Below are positions 34,765 through 46,556 of a stretch of DNA of 64,000 bases, in pieces. The stretch covers positions 12,045,001 through 12,109,000 of the forward strand of contig NC_088308.1 of assembly GCF_910592395.1 (NCBI RefSeq). The letters are read 5' to 3'. A model generated the notes under the pieces. The model worked only from the letters and a program-made list of their open reading frames with translations. It was not told the origin of the DNA and ran no database searches. This stretch comes from Lineus longissimus. Taxonomy: Eukaryota > Nemertea > Pilidiophora > Heteronemertea > Lineidae. How positions within the stretch are numbered: the first letter of the stretch is position 1; each line of letters starts with the position of its first letter. Both the position numbers and the translations under genes were made by a program.

Positions 34765-35173
34765 CCACAGGCCCGTTTGGCCTGATGAAGCCTAGTTACC
34801 AGGATTATCAGGCTAAACAATAGACAACCTGCGAAACTTAATATTGGCCATTTTGAAAATGCCCTTTCACAGGCAACGTCTAATTACCATGGTATAAAAG
34901 TATAATCTTGTATACAAAGACGTGTACAAGCTCATTCAAGCAATTTACTTGAAGTTGTCCATGTCTTCAAATGTTCATGATATTTTAAATGCTTTTGGTG
35001 ATGATTTGATTTAAAACATGACTTTTATGTCAGGGTAATCTTACGCTGCCTGTGAAAAGGCCTTTTGAAAATGGCAGAAATATATTTTCGCGTACTGTCT
35101 ATGGGATAAGTTAATCCCATTGTTTAGCCCGATAATCCCGCTAACTAGGCTTCAGGGGCCTGTGGCTGCAGTA
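34765..35173. mobile_element. ~400-bp foldback MITE
   Basis: The left arm CCACAGGCCCGTTTGGCCTG through GCCTAGTTACCAGGATTATC is found inverted at 35030-35170, over about 130 bases with indels. No clear duplication. Confidence 0.65.
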
Positions 35174-35919
35174 GTAATAATCCGGTTCTGAAAGTTTTTG
35201 ACATTTTCGCAATTTCCACGACAATACGATTTAAAGTGGTGATAATTCATGTTTTGCCATGGTGCAGGGGAAACGGGTACAGTACAGGGTATATGAAAAG
35301 TACTAATTTGTGGTAGTTATAGCTGATTTTTTACTATCCCAGGAGAACGAATTTCTGCCTACAACCCTGTGCCCATTAAACGGATTGTAAAAAATACACC
35401 AACAATTGTATTAGTTGGACCATTGCCAAAACAGGCAAGGAGGTTGGACAAAGTGAGATCAGTGTTGACCTTTGCACTCTTTAAGTTTTCATTGGCGCTG
35501 TGATTGGAGCACGTGCTGAGATAACAGGAAAATCGATGGAATCCGTCATGGGTATGTGGATCTCGATAGTGGTGACGCAAACCCCAAATCGTCTACTCCA
35601 AGTCGTCACAGGGTAGATCCATGTCTCCAGGAAGTGCCTTACTTGTGCATCATTCCATATGGAAAGGATTGACACATGGAGAGTTAACTCGAAGTCAAAT
35701 CAGAAAAGCGTGATAATTGAATTTTTCCTTGTTTTGTGCAATTTGTTGATGGTAACTACTTGTGGAAATTAGGAGATGATTTGGCAGCCAATAGCTGGGT
35801 AATATTGTCCTTAATAATACCAATGGTTCTTTAATGAAAAACCATTTGACCGTGTGTATGTCGTGTGTTTTTTAATGGTGGCATAAAAGATAACAACAAC
35901 CTTTAAATTGTTTTTGCAG
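35174..35919. other. Region upstream of the first readable RNPS1 exon
   Basis: No convincing exon, promoter or CpG-rich patch was found. The start codon of RNPS1 may lie here in a short exon, or further upstream beyond the repeats. Confidence 0.35.
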
Positions 35920-36042
35920 GACACGAAGTCGAAGTCCAACCCGCAATGCAGACAAACACGAGAAAGATAAGGATAAGAGCAAAGATAAAGATAAAGAGAG
36001 GAGACGGAGGTCTTCATCCAGTAGCTCCTCTGGGAGCAGCAG
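35920..36042 (+). CDS. RNPS1: RNPS1 exon: basic/serine-rich segment
   Basis: Acceptor TTTTTGCAG ends at 35919 and a donor GTAATC starts at 36043. It encodes TRSRSPTRNADKHEKDKDK followed by a KDKDKERRRRS stretch and a serine run. It starts in phase with one base (G) carried from an unseen exon. Confidence 0.85.
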
Positions 36043-39000
36043 GTAATCATTGAGATAAGCTGTCCTCATCAGCGCTAAAAGTCCGATCAGCAACCTCGAC
36101 AAAAATTGCAGCCAATAAAACGTCAGTATGTCATGTGCATCAAAAATTGCAACTTATAACTGCAACAGAAATAAAATCGGCCAGGCTAGTTTTTGTATTG
36201 TTCACAAAAATGCCAACAATCTCAGTTTGCCTGATCCAAATTATACAAAGCAGAACTCGTGAATTTGAAGGTGGCTGAGCATATCCCTTGTTCAAACTTT
36301 TTACTTGTGATGTTCACCTTGAAGGCTAACATTACAATTAACATGAGTTAAAACCGAACTTAATCCAGCGCCATCCCCATTCTCTTCAGAACTTGTAATG
36401 TTGCTGCCAAAACGTGTCTCACACTTGTTTTTATTTATTCCATGCCGTTTCATTGGAATAAAACAACAAAAGGTGGGTACTGTATTCTTTTTTCTGGCAA
36501 ATTGAAATTGGGTGTGGTTTTGGTGTCATTTCCATTGTGTGTTTCTGAAAACATTATTTTTACAAACATCAGCTAACAGAGAATGTGACTTGGTCTAAAA
36601 ATAGTACAAAAACTTTTTCCCAAACCACACTCAATATTTCAATGTCATTTTGCTTCATCCATTCCAAGGCTTGGTAAAATTGTAGCACTTAGATTACTTG
36701 TTTCTTGTCAATGCCCAACTGCCTACTGGGATTTATTTTGTGAGACACTCCGTTACAGTGGGGTACATCCGGCACCTTCTAATATCTGTTGTGTCTGGCC
36801 TGATGTCCAGCAGGCATCAATTCTGTTACCTTGTACAAGACTTCTTGACATTCAACGTGTTCAGTGGAGTTGTTGCCAAGCAATTTTGCGCAGGTTTTTT
36901 ACATGTTTTTTGAAAAAGGTCTATATGTACTTGTCTTCTGAGCCACCAAATCACTGATGTACAATTTCAAAACGTCCATCTGGCATATGGTTGTCAAGGT
37001 AAAAGGACAATTGGGAAAACTTAACATTAAATGTACCCTGCCCAACTAGGGCATATGATTCTTAAAGAGCAAACAGGACTCAATTGAGGCTACAGGCCCA
37101 ATCCCATGTCTGAACTGGCTGATGAGAAACAAATAATCAAATTCATTGGCCTTGTCACCCCAGTTCATCAGTATTCACACATCATTTGTTCAACACTTGG
37201 TCATGTTGGTGTCCATTCAACGGTATTGTGTTTGTCTTTGTTGGATTTCGAAATCATTCGAATATCGAGAAATTGAGTGATAGACAATGAAAACATTCCC
37301 ATCTGGTAATCATGCTCCAGCTCAACAAAGTTTCTCATCTTGTTCAGCACAATATCAAAGCAAAGGCCTTCTTCCCAGGGATCAAAGTTCACGACCGCGT
37401 CTCGAAAATAAAAAATGTGACTTGAGTTTAAGTAACCGCTTACTCGCACCGTGCGATTTGAAAAGAAAGATCTTTTTGCGACCTGCTTTTAACTGTGATC
37501 AGCTAATATCCATGCAATCAAAACTACAATAAACGGGAGTATCGAGTGTCACAATGGTTGAGGATTTTCTCTTGGATGATTCATATTTAATTAGCAAAGC
37601 AGAAAATCTCTAACTGTCATGTTAGCATGCACTTCGCGTCGTTCAGTCCCGGTGGGTTCCACGTGTTGCGCGGCAACCATTGATCAAGGGTCATTATGAT
37701 AGCGCGCGCCATCTAACAGCAACGCAACGAGTGAACAATCTGTCGTCTGCACCAGTGCATGCCACAATGTAGCGCAAAACAGCAAATTTCTTTACTTTTG
37801 GGAAGAAGTAACCTTAGAGTAGAGTATCGTTGTCACATCGTCGTCCTCCTGTAGATGGTCTGTTGGGTACCCCTTGGAGGAATTATAGGCCTAAAGACGG
37901 TATAACTCCTCCAAGGGTATCCTATCCTATTGGAGAACTCTTGGTAACTGGTTATAGCTCAAGGAAGAAGTGGAGAAACCTAGCGGCGAAGTGAGAGATT
38001 GTGCTTCAAATGATAATTTATGCGCCCATACCCTTCATAGTGGTCCAGCATGCATCGCAAATTCATGACTGCCATTTTCTGGTCATTTCTTTGGTCTGGA
38101 TATTCCCGCCACTCAAACCTTGTTCCCCCAATATCGATCAATAGAGCATCGGCACTAGCATGGGATTGTAACAAACGGGAAACGAGGTCACATTGTCGAT
38201 GAGGTGATACTTAGTAATCATTGTATATCGCGCACAGGTCGTCTGCCTAGACCAGTACATGGCTATAGTACATAGTATAGGCCATGGTTAGCATTTGCAG
38301 CCATAGGGAGTGGTCGTTTTGATTCCTGTTGCATGCTTTCATTGGCACTTTTCAACTCAAGTAGAAGACTATTTCAATCTCGCGAGGAGCATAAAGATAG
38401 GCCATGTATGATGAATTTGATGCTGATCGGTCGTCTTATCCGTAGCGAAAAAGGCATGAAAAAAATGGCACGAAAATACCAGAAGGTGGGAAAATATTTG
38501 CGACTTGGGTTTGCAAAATGCGACTACGATGATGACAAAAGTTTGAACAATGCGACAAACATGGTAAAGAAAGTGAACTTTGATCCCTGCTTCCCACGCC
38601 TAATTTGTTTTCCCACACAAATGTGGTCGTTATCTGGAGAACTGGTGTGTCTGCTGATATGTGAGATACTGGTTAGCTGGGGTGCTTACATGTATGTCAG
38701 GTGCAGTCTTGCTAATCTCATGTAGGGAAACACTGTAAGTGTAACCACTAACCAGTCTGTGTGTGTAATGTATTACGAATGTGATAATTATGTAGCCTTA
38801 TTATTTTCCTTCTTAAAACAATCTAAGTATCAGGGCTTTCCAGACTGATCATTTTAGCAGCTCTTGTCGGGGTGCAGTGCTGACCCTGTGGTCCGCCGAG
38901 ACAAGTTAACCCCCCCCCCCCCCAAAAGGTGTTTTCTTTTTTGGTTCACCGTAGGGGAGTCTATACAACACCGCAGTGTCCGTCGTATCCTATTTCTAAA

Positions 39001-42000
39001 ACAGTGGCACGTTTCTTAACCGCTAGGGCTATGGACTCAAAACTTTGTTTGCATGACCCCCTAGGTCAGATGACATTTGACACTGAATTTCGGTCCGGTC
39101 TATTCTTGACTTGGCCAGTAGGGGGCCAAAACTGAAAACATAAATAGTGTGATATCTCACTTATTACTGATTAGTTGTTGGTAAAAAATTTATGGTAGAT
39201 ACTCTTAGCAAGGATACATCACATATGGTACGGGTTTTCGATTTGACCTACTTGTCAAGGTCACAGAGGTCAAATGGCGTAAATTGGCCATTTGAGCGTA
39301 ACTGTGGCACGTTTCTTTACCAATAAAGCTATGAACTTGAAATTTGGTACACATGACTCCCTACATCATATAACATCTGACACCGAATTTCGGGCTGATC
39401 TGATTCTCGACTTGGCCACCAGGGGGCCAAAACTAAAAAAAGTAAAAAGTGCAATATCTCGCTTAATAGTGACGTGTTTTCAATTTTATTTTTATGGTAG
39501 GTACTCAGAGAGCAGTGATGCATCACATATCCTACGGGTTTTCGATTTGACCTTATTTTCAAGGTCACAGAGGTCAAATGGTGTGAATTGGCCATTTGTG
39601 TGTAACTATGGCACGTTTCTTAACCCATTTGGCGCCAGACGTCTAAAATTAAATGCAGCTTTTCTCTCAGAGGTTTTTGCAGTTTTTCACATTTTCAACC
39701 ATGCTTTGGTTTTTGCACAAATGAGATAGAACAAGTTGGAGATGATGTATTACAAGTAATATTTATTTTGATCGTTAGAACATGATGGACATGTTACAAC
39801 ATATTTTTCTCCAAAAATGTAAAAAATAGTGAAAATTAACCCCCCCTGACCCGGACCATGACCAAAAATCAATGAAACTTAATTTTGGTGCCCATATTGC
39901 CTGTATAGGCATGAATTGTTGGGTACATGTCAGCAACATTAGTTACAGCTTACAGATTACCCCAACTCCACCTCACCTCATCATCATTACAGTGAATAAA
40001 ACCAAAGCAATGCACCTGCAACACCTTTAGCTATCTTGGGGGCGTGGCAGGGCACCCACCCCCCACCCCCAACCACACCCTCAATCACTACACAACGATA
40101 AAATCAACCCGAACACAGATCGTCTGCTTTAGTTCAAAATTGGCGCCAAATGGCAAGAAGCATGCACGAAAACTTGTGCAAAACTTACTTCGTCAATTTC
40201 GTCATAACCCCCTTCGACATCCATATCTGACCCCCCCCCCCTGGTCCCCCCAGGGGTCCTCCTCATCATCCCCACTCTCATTGGCATCATAATCACTCTC
40301 GTCAAGGTTCGCCAACACATCTTGAACGGACAATAGATGATTCGCCATTGTACACGAAGTACGCTTACAATCGAATTTCTGTGTCGCAGTAAGCTAGGTC
40401 AAACCTCGGGCACCCGAACTTCAACTTCAAAATACACTCAATCGTTCCACACGACCATATGAAAAAAATGCATGAATTATGATGATAAGGATGCCAGCCA
40501 CCTGGAATCGATGTTGGTGTTTGGTTGTTGTCGCCACAAGTGTTCCATAACGGCCTCTAAAGTTCAGGGCGGCTTAGGGCGATACGGCACAAAATGAACA
40601 GGGCGGCATAGGGCGATACGGCGCCTAATGGGTTAACCACTAAAGCTATGAACTTTAAACTTGGTACACATGACCCCCTAGGTCAGATGACCTGTGACAC
40701 TGATTTTCGGTCCGGTCTGATACTAACTTGGCGACCAGGGGGCCAAAACCAAAAATTTGAATATCTCGCTTATTACTGATTAGTTTTTGATAAAAAATTT
40801 ATGGTAGATACTCTTAGCAAGGATACATCACATATGGTACAGGTTTTTGATTTGACGTACTTGTCAAGGTCACAGAGGTCAAATGGCGTAAATTGGCCAT
40901 TTGAGCATAACTGTGGCACGTTTGTTAACCCCTAAGGCTATGAACTTTAGACTTCGTACAAATGACCCCCTAGGTCAGCTGGCCTCTGACCCTGAATTTC
41001 AGTCTGGTCTGATTCTCAACTTGGCCACCAGGGGGCCAAAAGTGAAAACCTAGAAAGTGTGATATCTCGCATAGTGATTCGTTTTCAATAACATTTTTAT
41101 CGTCGGTTCTCCTAGCAAGGATACATCACATATCATATGATTTGACCTGCTTTTCAAGGTCACAGAGGTCAAATGGCGTAAATTGGTCGTTTGAGTGTAA
41201 CTATTGCATGTTTCTTTACCACTAAAGCTATGAACTTGAAATTTGGTACACATGATTCCCTACGTCAATGACTCCCTACATCATGTAACCTCGGACACCG
41301 AATTTCGATCTGATCTGGTACTCAACTTGGCCACCAGGGGGCCAAAACTAAAACAGGTAAAAAGTGCAATATATCGTTTATTAGTGACTTGTTTTTGATG
41401 ATATTTTTCAGTGTTCTCGCCAGGATTTCAATCAATGGCCGGAGGCCAGCTCCTATATGCGCTGCAGGCGCATTTTTGGCGGGGGGGTCCGGGGGCCCTC
41501 CCCTGGAAAAATTTTGAAACCAAGATGCTCTGAGGTGCAATTTCAGGCCTAATTGTGATGATATAAAACGACATTGCAGCGTTAGTATCGTAGGCAAAAT
41601 TTTTTGGTTCACGGCAATTTGCGGCGTGTCGGCGGGAGGGACGCATGGCGGGGTATCCACGTAAATACCAGTATTCAAACCGTTACATGCGCAGGGCTGT
41701 TTACTTGTACGTTTTAACCGTATTTTGTACGTTTTCCGATGTTTGTGCACCGCTGTACGGTCGGGTACACTATATTATTATACGGAGAGATAAAAAGTTG
41801 TGTTTGTACGGGCACTCAACATAAAATAACCACCTGAAGACAGTTTATACGATAAAAAAGTGAAGTTGTACGAATAAAAAATTCCCTGGTTCCAAAAAAA
41901 GTTTTTGATCCCCCTTGCCCTCCCCGCTTGCTCCTTGGACCCCGACATCGTCAAAGCACATGGTATTTTGTAACCAGATAGCGGCGCCAAATATAGATGC

Positions 42001-45000
42001 GCAGTAGCCAACTGCGCATCCCGCAGCCCGCGGATGCGCAGTAACCAACTGCGCAAGCCCTATGCTTCTTCATGATGACATGATGATGATCGACGCTTCT
42101 ATACATGTACAATGTTTACTTTATTAAAAATTTGTAGAGGCCTTCTTCTCATTTGATCCCGTTGTACCCTGTATATCAATTGAAAGAGACTGCTGATTTT
42201 ACGCCGACAGCTATTATCATCCACCTGCGGCACACCTGCAAGCACTCTTTTGACATAATTAAAAACAACCGCCCCGCTCTGCCGCTAGCCGATCGTACAG
42301 GTGCGCATTTGTCCACTCCCCTGACCTCGTTGCCAAGGCTACGGGTGATTGTTATTGGCCGACCGTCGTCTGCCGGAACACGTGGATAGTAATGGTAGTA
42401 GGCCCTACTGCTGTACCGGGTAGTTGAGATGGCTGGCAGTCGTGTTGCGGTGGGATAATGATCGTTGAGTGACGGCGGAATGTTTATATGCGATATTTAC
42501 GGCTGTGTTTGTGTAACTATTGGCTTGGATTTAAGCATGGCGGAGGTGAATTTAAAGAGGGCGGCTGCAAATTTAACAGGGCGGGCTAATTTTAGACAGG
42601 GCGCATTTTCACTGCTCAAATTTAAATTTCAAGTTTAAATGGCCTGGCGAGAACACTGCATGTGGCATGTTTCTTAACCAGGATGAATTCCTAACCACCA
42701 AATATCTATGCCATGTATGCGTTGAGCACAATGGCCCCTGGTTGTTTAATTTAAAATACATTAACATCCTGATTTCAAAATGTGCATTTCAATTTTTTGT
42801 GTTCTTTTATTTTTCAGTGCTCGTTCTGGCAGTCATTCTAGATCTAGTTCATCCAGTTCCAGCTCCAGCGGTAGTTCAAGCAGTGGCAGCTCCAGCTCTG
42901 GTAGTAGTTCAAGGTCATCATCAAGTTCATCATCACGCTCCAGAAGTCGCAAGAGACAAAGATCTGAGTCTGGATCGTAAGTAAAATGATTTTCTGAATC
43001 ATTTCCAAATTGGCTGCTGTTGATTGAGCAGTGTTTTCCACTACCTATTTTGGTTCGGTGGGCCACTAGTCCAAAATTAAATTTTTACATTTACCACCAG
43101 ACCATTTTAACATACCACTATGGACCATTATCTTTGAAGCTGTAATGGTTTTTCTTTAAAAAAATGTTAGACCAGACCACTTCTCAGACCAAAAATTTCT
43201 TTCAACCAGAACACTATAGTTAAAGAAAACTTTTTACCTCAACAAATCTGAGCTTACCAACTGACCAAAGAAAAATTGAGTGGAGAACACAGATGGAGAT
43301 ATTTATCACTTTATGGCTTCTTGAATTAACGTCTTTGTCGCAGCATAGGATTTTCATCATGCGTACTGTCCAATGCAAGTAATCCATTTTTTGTGTGTTG
43401 GATGTTGACTAATATCACTCAAGAAAAGTACCAAACCCTACCTACTAATAATTCTGTAACTTCTCTTTCAGACCCAGTAGGAAGAAGAAGGAACGTAGTC
43501 CAACCCCAAAGCCAACCAAGGTGCACATTGGTCGCCTGACACGTAATGTCAACAAGGATCACCTGGTGGAAATATTCGCAACATACGGAACAATAAAATC
43601 CATCGATTTCCCAAATGACAGAATGCATCCAAATTTTGCACGGCCATTTGCATACATTGAATATGAAAAGCCTGAAGAGGCTGAAAAAGCAATAAAGTAT
43701 ATGGATGGAGGTAAGTATTGTGTGCCTTGTAGTATAGTTTCTTTTTGGTGTGTAAGTTTTACCAGTTTCTTACTTCTTACACTAAAAAAAAGTGCTGTTA
43801 ATGTGGCATATAATCATCAATGACAAGATGAAGAATTCCAGCAGAGTTCCCACTTCATTTGTTTTAAACAGGCTCACCATAAGATAGGGTTTACCAGTTA
43901 GCAATCATTTTCTGAAATTTATAACAGCCGTACAAGATGTATTTAAATATCCCTAGTGTGGCAAGAAAGGTGTTTTTGTCTGTGAAGGCCAGCCACATTA
44001 TGTAACAGGATTGTGTTGCTTTCCTGCTATGTCATGTATGTTGCCTTGGCTGTATGGATTGGAAGTTGCTGAATGCCAGTTGAACCACTTATACAAGAGT
44101 CATGTTTAAAAACACAGAACAAGATATGTCCCTGGAACGGAAAGAATTTGGTTGCAGACTTTACTTATAAAAAACAAAGACATAGCTACAGCAAACTAGA
44201 GTAAAAAAATAACTTCAAGTTCCTTCTCTCTATTTCTCAAGGTCAGATTGATGGCCAGGAGGTCACTGCTGCTGGCATTTTAGCCCCACGCCCCAATCGA
44301 GGTCCTCGCAGGCATTCACCCCCTAGAAGAGGGCCGCCTCCAAGATGGGGTGGAGGAGGAGGCGGAGGAGGAGGAGGAGGTGGAGGAAGGAACTCGCCAC
44401 CAAGATATAACAGAGGAAGGAGGTAAGCATACTTCCGTACTTGTTAACCTGACACAAGTGGGCCAAGTGTAAAAGTTTGTGATTCACTAAGACATGAAGG
44501 CAAGGGGCGATTTTTATCTACAGTCCCAAAACCTGTTTACTCAGTCGACGACAGAAGTAATGTTGATGTTAAGTCCTGAGGCATTCTCCAAATGTCGTCA
44601 ATGGTGATCATCGTTGCCAAGTCTCACTCAATCTACTGTCTCTGCCACAGTTGGTTCCCCAACCACCTTTTAACAATGGGAACAATCGATGGCCAACAAT
44701 GGTCATAATGGGACGTATCTAAGGTTGGATACGCATGCGCACAATATCATTGCGTGTTCTACTTTTTGAAAATGGTGGGCGAGAATACGATCCATTCATA
44801 AAACTAAAAACAAATCAAAACAGGTTTTTCATTGCGAGGGCGACGCCAAGGTAGGTCACATGCCTGAGGTAATAGTTTCATGCGAGAAACCTGCATAAAT
44901 ACACAAATCCTGTTTGAAGTGAGGCGAAATAGCGCCGTGATCAGTTGTGCTGTCACCTGATCACGGATCATGGCAGCACTGGGCGCCCATGACTGCGCCA

Positions 45001-46336
45001 TTCATTGTTAAAATCTATCTTTATTACTCATCTGTTTGACACGAATACACTTCACAGTGTTATGAAAAAAACTATCACGACATCCGGCCAGAGACCTCTA
45101 TTAGCCAGCGTGTACATTCTGTGTACATTTTAATGAATATAGGTTGGTGAAAAAAGTACACCAAGGGTGCTTTATTTCCCACCAAATTTTATATGTGTTT
45201 TGAAGAGGCTTTTATCGAAATAATAGTAAAAATTCAAAACATTCCAATACCGATTGCCTGAGAAAAATTGATTTGTGTACAGCATTGCCGTCAATCCGTC
45301 TCTCGCGGACTGATATGGGCCTATTAGAATACAAGTTCTAAACTGGTCAGTGAGACAATATTTCCTTAAATTAATTATCAAAAAGTATATCCCCGTTATG
45401 GCCTGGCTCTGTAGATTAAGAATCCACCAAAGATTGAAGAATAAATCCACTTTCACCCGTCACAGTCATGTATTTACCACAGCTTCACAGTTCAGTACGG
45501 ACTTTGTGTCAGTGCCACACTTCCGCCTGTGGATGAATACATGTCTCTGCCCATCCTTAAAATGTTTGTTTATCGAAACATAAGAAAGCTTTTCAACCCA
45601 TGTTACAAGCAGCGCACTATACACACTGGATCAGTGTGTGGACGATCAAACTGGCAGAGGGACTAGGTGAGAATTTCAACGGGTTTTTGTAAAATTCGAC
45701 ATTACGGACCGAAGATCGGGAGATTGGTCCAGAGGTTACTTCTGCAAGTGAAATTTACTGAAGGAGATAACGCTTATTGGAGCTAAAGCTGGCATTTGTC
45801 TTTAAGGCTGATTCAGCAAGGGGCCCAGGAGTTTGTATTGATTTATTTTAATAAATTAATACGGCCACATAATTTATTCTTATTTGGTACTTTTGCTGTG
45901 TTTGCCCATTTAGTGTTCTATGTTGTTATGTCATTGCCTACACTTTTGGCGGACACTGAAAAATTACTTGTCTGACATGGCTTGAGGGGAGCTCCAATCT
46001 GTGTTCCAAATTTAATATCCAGATATGTCATTTTTGCCTACTTTTTGCATTTGACTGCGTTCACATGAATGATGTCATTATCATAAGTGCCAGTCCGGCA
46101 GTATCTTGATTCGCCCCTACTTTAGCCTACCCAAGCTTGCTGGGATCTTATAGAGTCATCTAGATTTTGTGTAGAAATACTAGAATAGGAAATTGACCAT
46201 GACTTTCTTTTCCAGATCTCCCCCACAACGTCGCCCCAATCGCCGTCGTTCCTGGTCAAGGTCAAGGTCACGCTCTCCAGCACGTAGGAGGAGATACAGC
46301 CGATCAAGTTCCAGTTCGTCTGGTTCTTCACGATGA
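35920..46336 (+). CDS. RNPS1: RNPS1: RNA-binding protein with serine-rich domain 1 (5' exon(s) not found)
   Basis: Five exons splice in one continuous frame: 35920-36042, 42818-42976, 43472-43710, 44242-44422, 46216-46336. They encode about 270 residues. In order: an Arg/Ser and Lys/Asp-rich basic segment, a long serine tract, one RRM (from KVHIGRLTRNVNKDHLVEIF to EEAEKAIKYMDGG then QIDGQEVTAAG), a Pro/Gly-rich linker, and an RS tail ending SGSSR before TGA at 46334. RNPS1 is a nuclear splicing factor of the ASAP/PSAP complexes, peripheral to the exon junction complex, promoting splicing and linking to mRNA surveillance. The RNP1-like motif FAYIEYE and the KVHIGRL RNP2-like strand are present. 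The start codon is not in the readable exons; vertebrate RNPS1 has about 100 residues before the serine tract, so one or more 5' exons are missing. The 6.8-kb intron 36043-42817 is full of repeats. Identity is secure. Confidence 0.93.
36043..37370 (+). other. RNPS1 intron, part without recognised repeats
   Basis: I see no gene or structured repeat here. Short open frames (for example 36698-36913) have no domain. Confidence 0.4.
37376..38589. mobile_element. hAT-like non-autonomous element, 1214 bp, second copy
   Basis: Same ends as 14384-15087: CAGGGATCAAAGTTCACGAC and the inverse. The flanks are CTTCC at 37371-37375 and 38590-38594. It is about 510 bases longer than the first copy because of an internal insert around 37500-37920, which ends in a hairpin (TACCCCTTGGAGGA / TCCTCCAAGGGTA, 37868-37920). 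Confidence 0.8.
39624..40632 (-). mobile_element. piggyBac deletion derivative, 1009 bp, TTAA-flanked
   Basis: The ends CCCATTTGGCGCC and (inverted) CCCATTAGGCGCC are 12/13 identical. The element is flanked by TTAA at 39620-39623 and 40633-40636, the strict piggyBac target. A ~28-bp subterminal word (CAGGGCGGCWTAGGGCGATACGGC) is duplicated at 40565-40622. It retains a transposase-like first exon on the minus strand. Confidence 0.85.
40189..40348 (-). pseudogene. piggyBac transposase N-terminal exon remnant
   Basis: From ATG at 40348 the minus strand reads MANHLLSVQDVLANLDESDY, then DANESGDDEEDPWGDQ, an acidic leader as in PGBD4-type piggyBac transposases. The frame slips in a run of 11 G (40231-40241), then continues SDMDVEGGYDEIDE to a GTAAGT donor at 40183-40188. 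The catalytic domain is absent, so it cannot act itself. Confidence 0.65.
41409..42658. mobile_element. 1250-bp element with CAGTGTTCTCGCCAGG ends
   Basis: The left CAGTGTTCTCGCCAGG and right CCTGGCGAGAACACTG are perfect 16-bp inverted ends. The interior matches 3999-4520 in reverse. The right part has tandem GGCGG/AATTTAAA words (42540-42610). No transposase. It is inserted in a HINE-like repeat, so it is younger than that copy. Confidence 0.75.
42818..42976 (+). CDS. RNPS1: RNPS1 exon: polyserine tract
   Basis: Acceptor TTTTTCAG, donor GTAAGT at 42977. It encodes an almost uninterrupted Ser/Gly/Arg tract ending RSRSRKRQRSESGS. Phase matches the neighbouring exons exactly. The opposite-strand acidic open frame here is a shadow. 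Confidence 0.9.
42977..43471 (+). other. RNPS1 intron, no repeat recognised
   Basis: AT-rich, with many ACCA/CCACT words (43050-43270). No structure named. Confidence 0.5.
43472..43710 (+). CDS. RNPS1: RNPS1 exon: most of the RRM
   Basis: Acceptor TCTCTTTCAG, donor GTAAGT at 43711. It carries SPTPKPTKVHIGRLTRNV through YMDGG, the most conserved part of the protein. Confidence 0.95.
44242..44422 (+). CDS. RNPS1: RNPS1 exon: end of RRM and Gly/Pro-rich linker
   Basis: It encodes QIDGQEVTAAGILAPRP, then RRHSPPRRGPPPRWG and an uninterrupted run of about 12 glycines (GGAGG-type codons, 44348-44392), then NSPPRYNRGRR. The glycine run is longer than in vertebrate RNPS1 and could vary in length between alleles. 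Confidence 0.9.
45086..45552 (-). mobile_element. 467-bp MITE with 10-bp ends and 4-bp duplication (copy 1)
   Basis: Starts GGCCAGAGACC and ends GTCTCTGCCC; the flanks are ATCC at 45082-45085 and 45553-45556. It is the near-identical inverse of 61331-61793. Located in the last RNPS1 intron. No coding sequence; class unknown. Confidence 0.85.
46216..46336 (+). CDS. RNPS1: RNPS1 last exon: RS tail and stop
   Basis: Acceptor CTTTTCCAG. It encodes SPPQRRPNRRRSWSRSRSRS, then ARRRRYSRSSSSSSGSSR and TGA at 46334-46336. Confidence 0.92.
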
Positions 46337-46556
46337 AAAGTATTTGAAAGGGTCCAGAAATCATGATTAAGGATCGATCATATAACACTCTTCAGATTGT
46401 ATTATTTCAATAGGAATTGAATGTTTAACACATTTTAAAACACTGAATATTTGGTTTTAAACTGAAAATAGTCTGAAAAATTGCCTGGCAGCCATGTTTC
46501 TTTGTGGTATTAGCTGTCTCAGATGAAGGTGTGCCTGGCACACAACTCTGACTATA
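46337..46556 (+). other. RNPS1 3' UTR start
   Basis: No AATAAA between the stop codon and the MITE at 46557. The first AATAAA is inside the MITE's left end (46568-46573). Confidence 0.5.

Larger units (their letters stand above)
38931..42750 (-). repeat. HINE-like element on minus strand with two nested insertions
   Basis: The 5' end on the minus strand lies near 42745 (GGGGCCATTGTGCTCAAC), and the 3' end near 38940 (CGGTGAACCAAAAAAG). Modules carry the inverted cue TTTGACC...AGGTCACAGAGGTCAAA near 39250, 39565, 40865 and 41160. A piggyBac derivative (39624-40632) and a second element (41409-42658) are inserted into it. Lies in the first readable RNPS1 intron. Confidence 0.7.

Noticed and set aside
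38590-38930. Continuation of the hAT-like element as a gene (130-codon frame 38333-38725)
   Set aside because: The frame runs through the element end and its duplication, so it cannot be a conserved gene.
42833-43066. Minus-strand acidic Leu/Glu/Asp-rich open frame
   Set aside because: Shadow of the RNPS1 serine-tract exon on the opposite strand.
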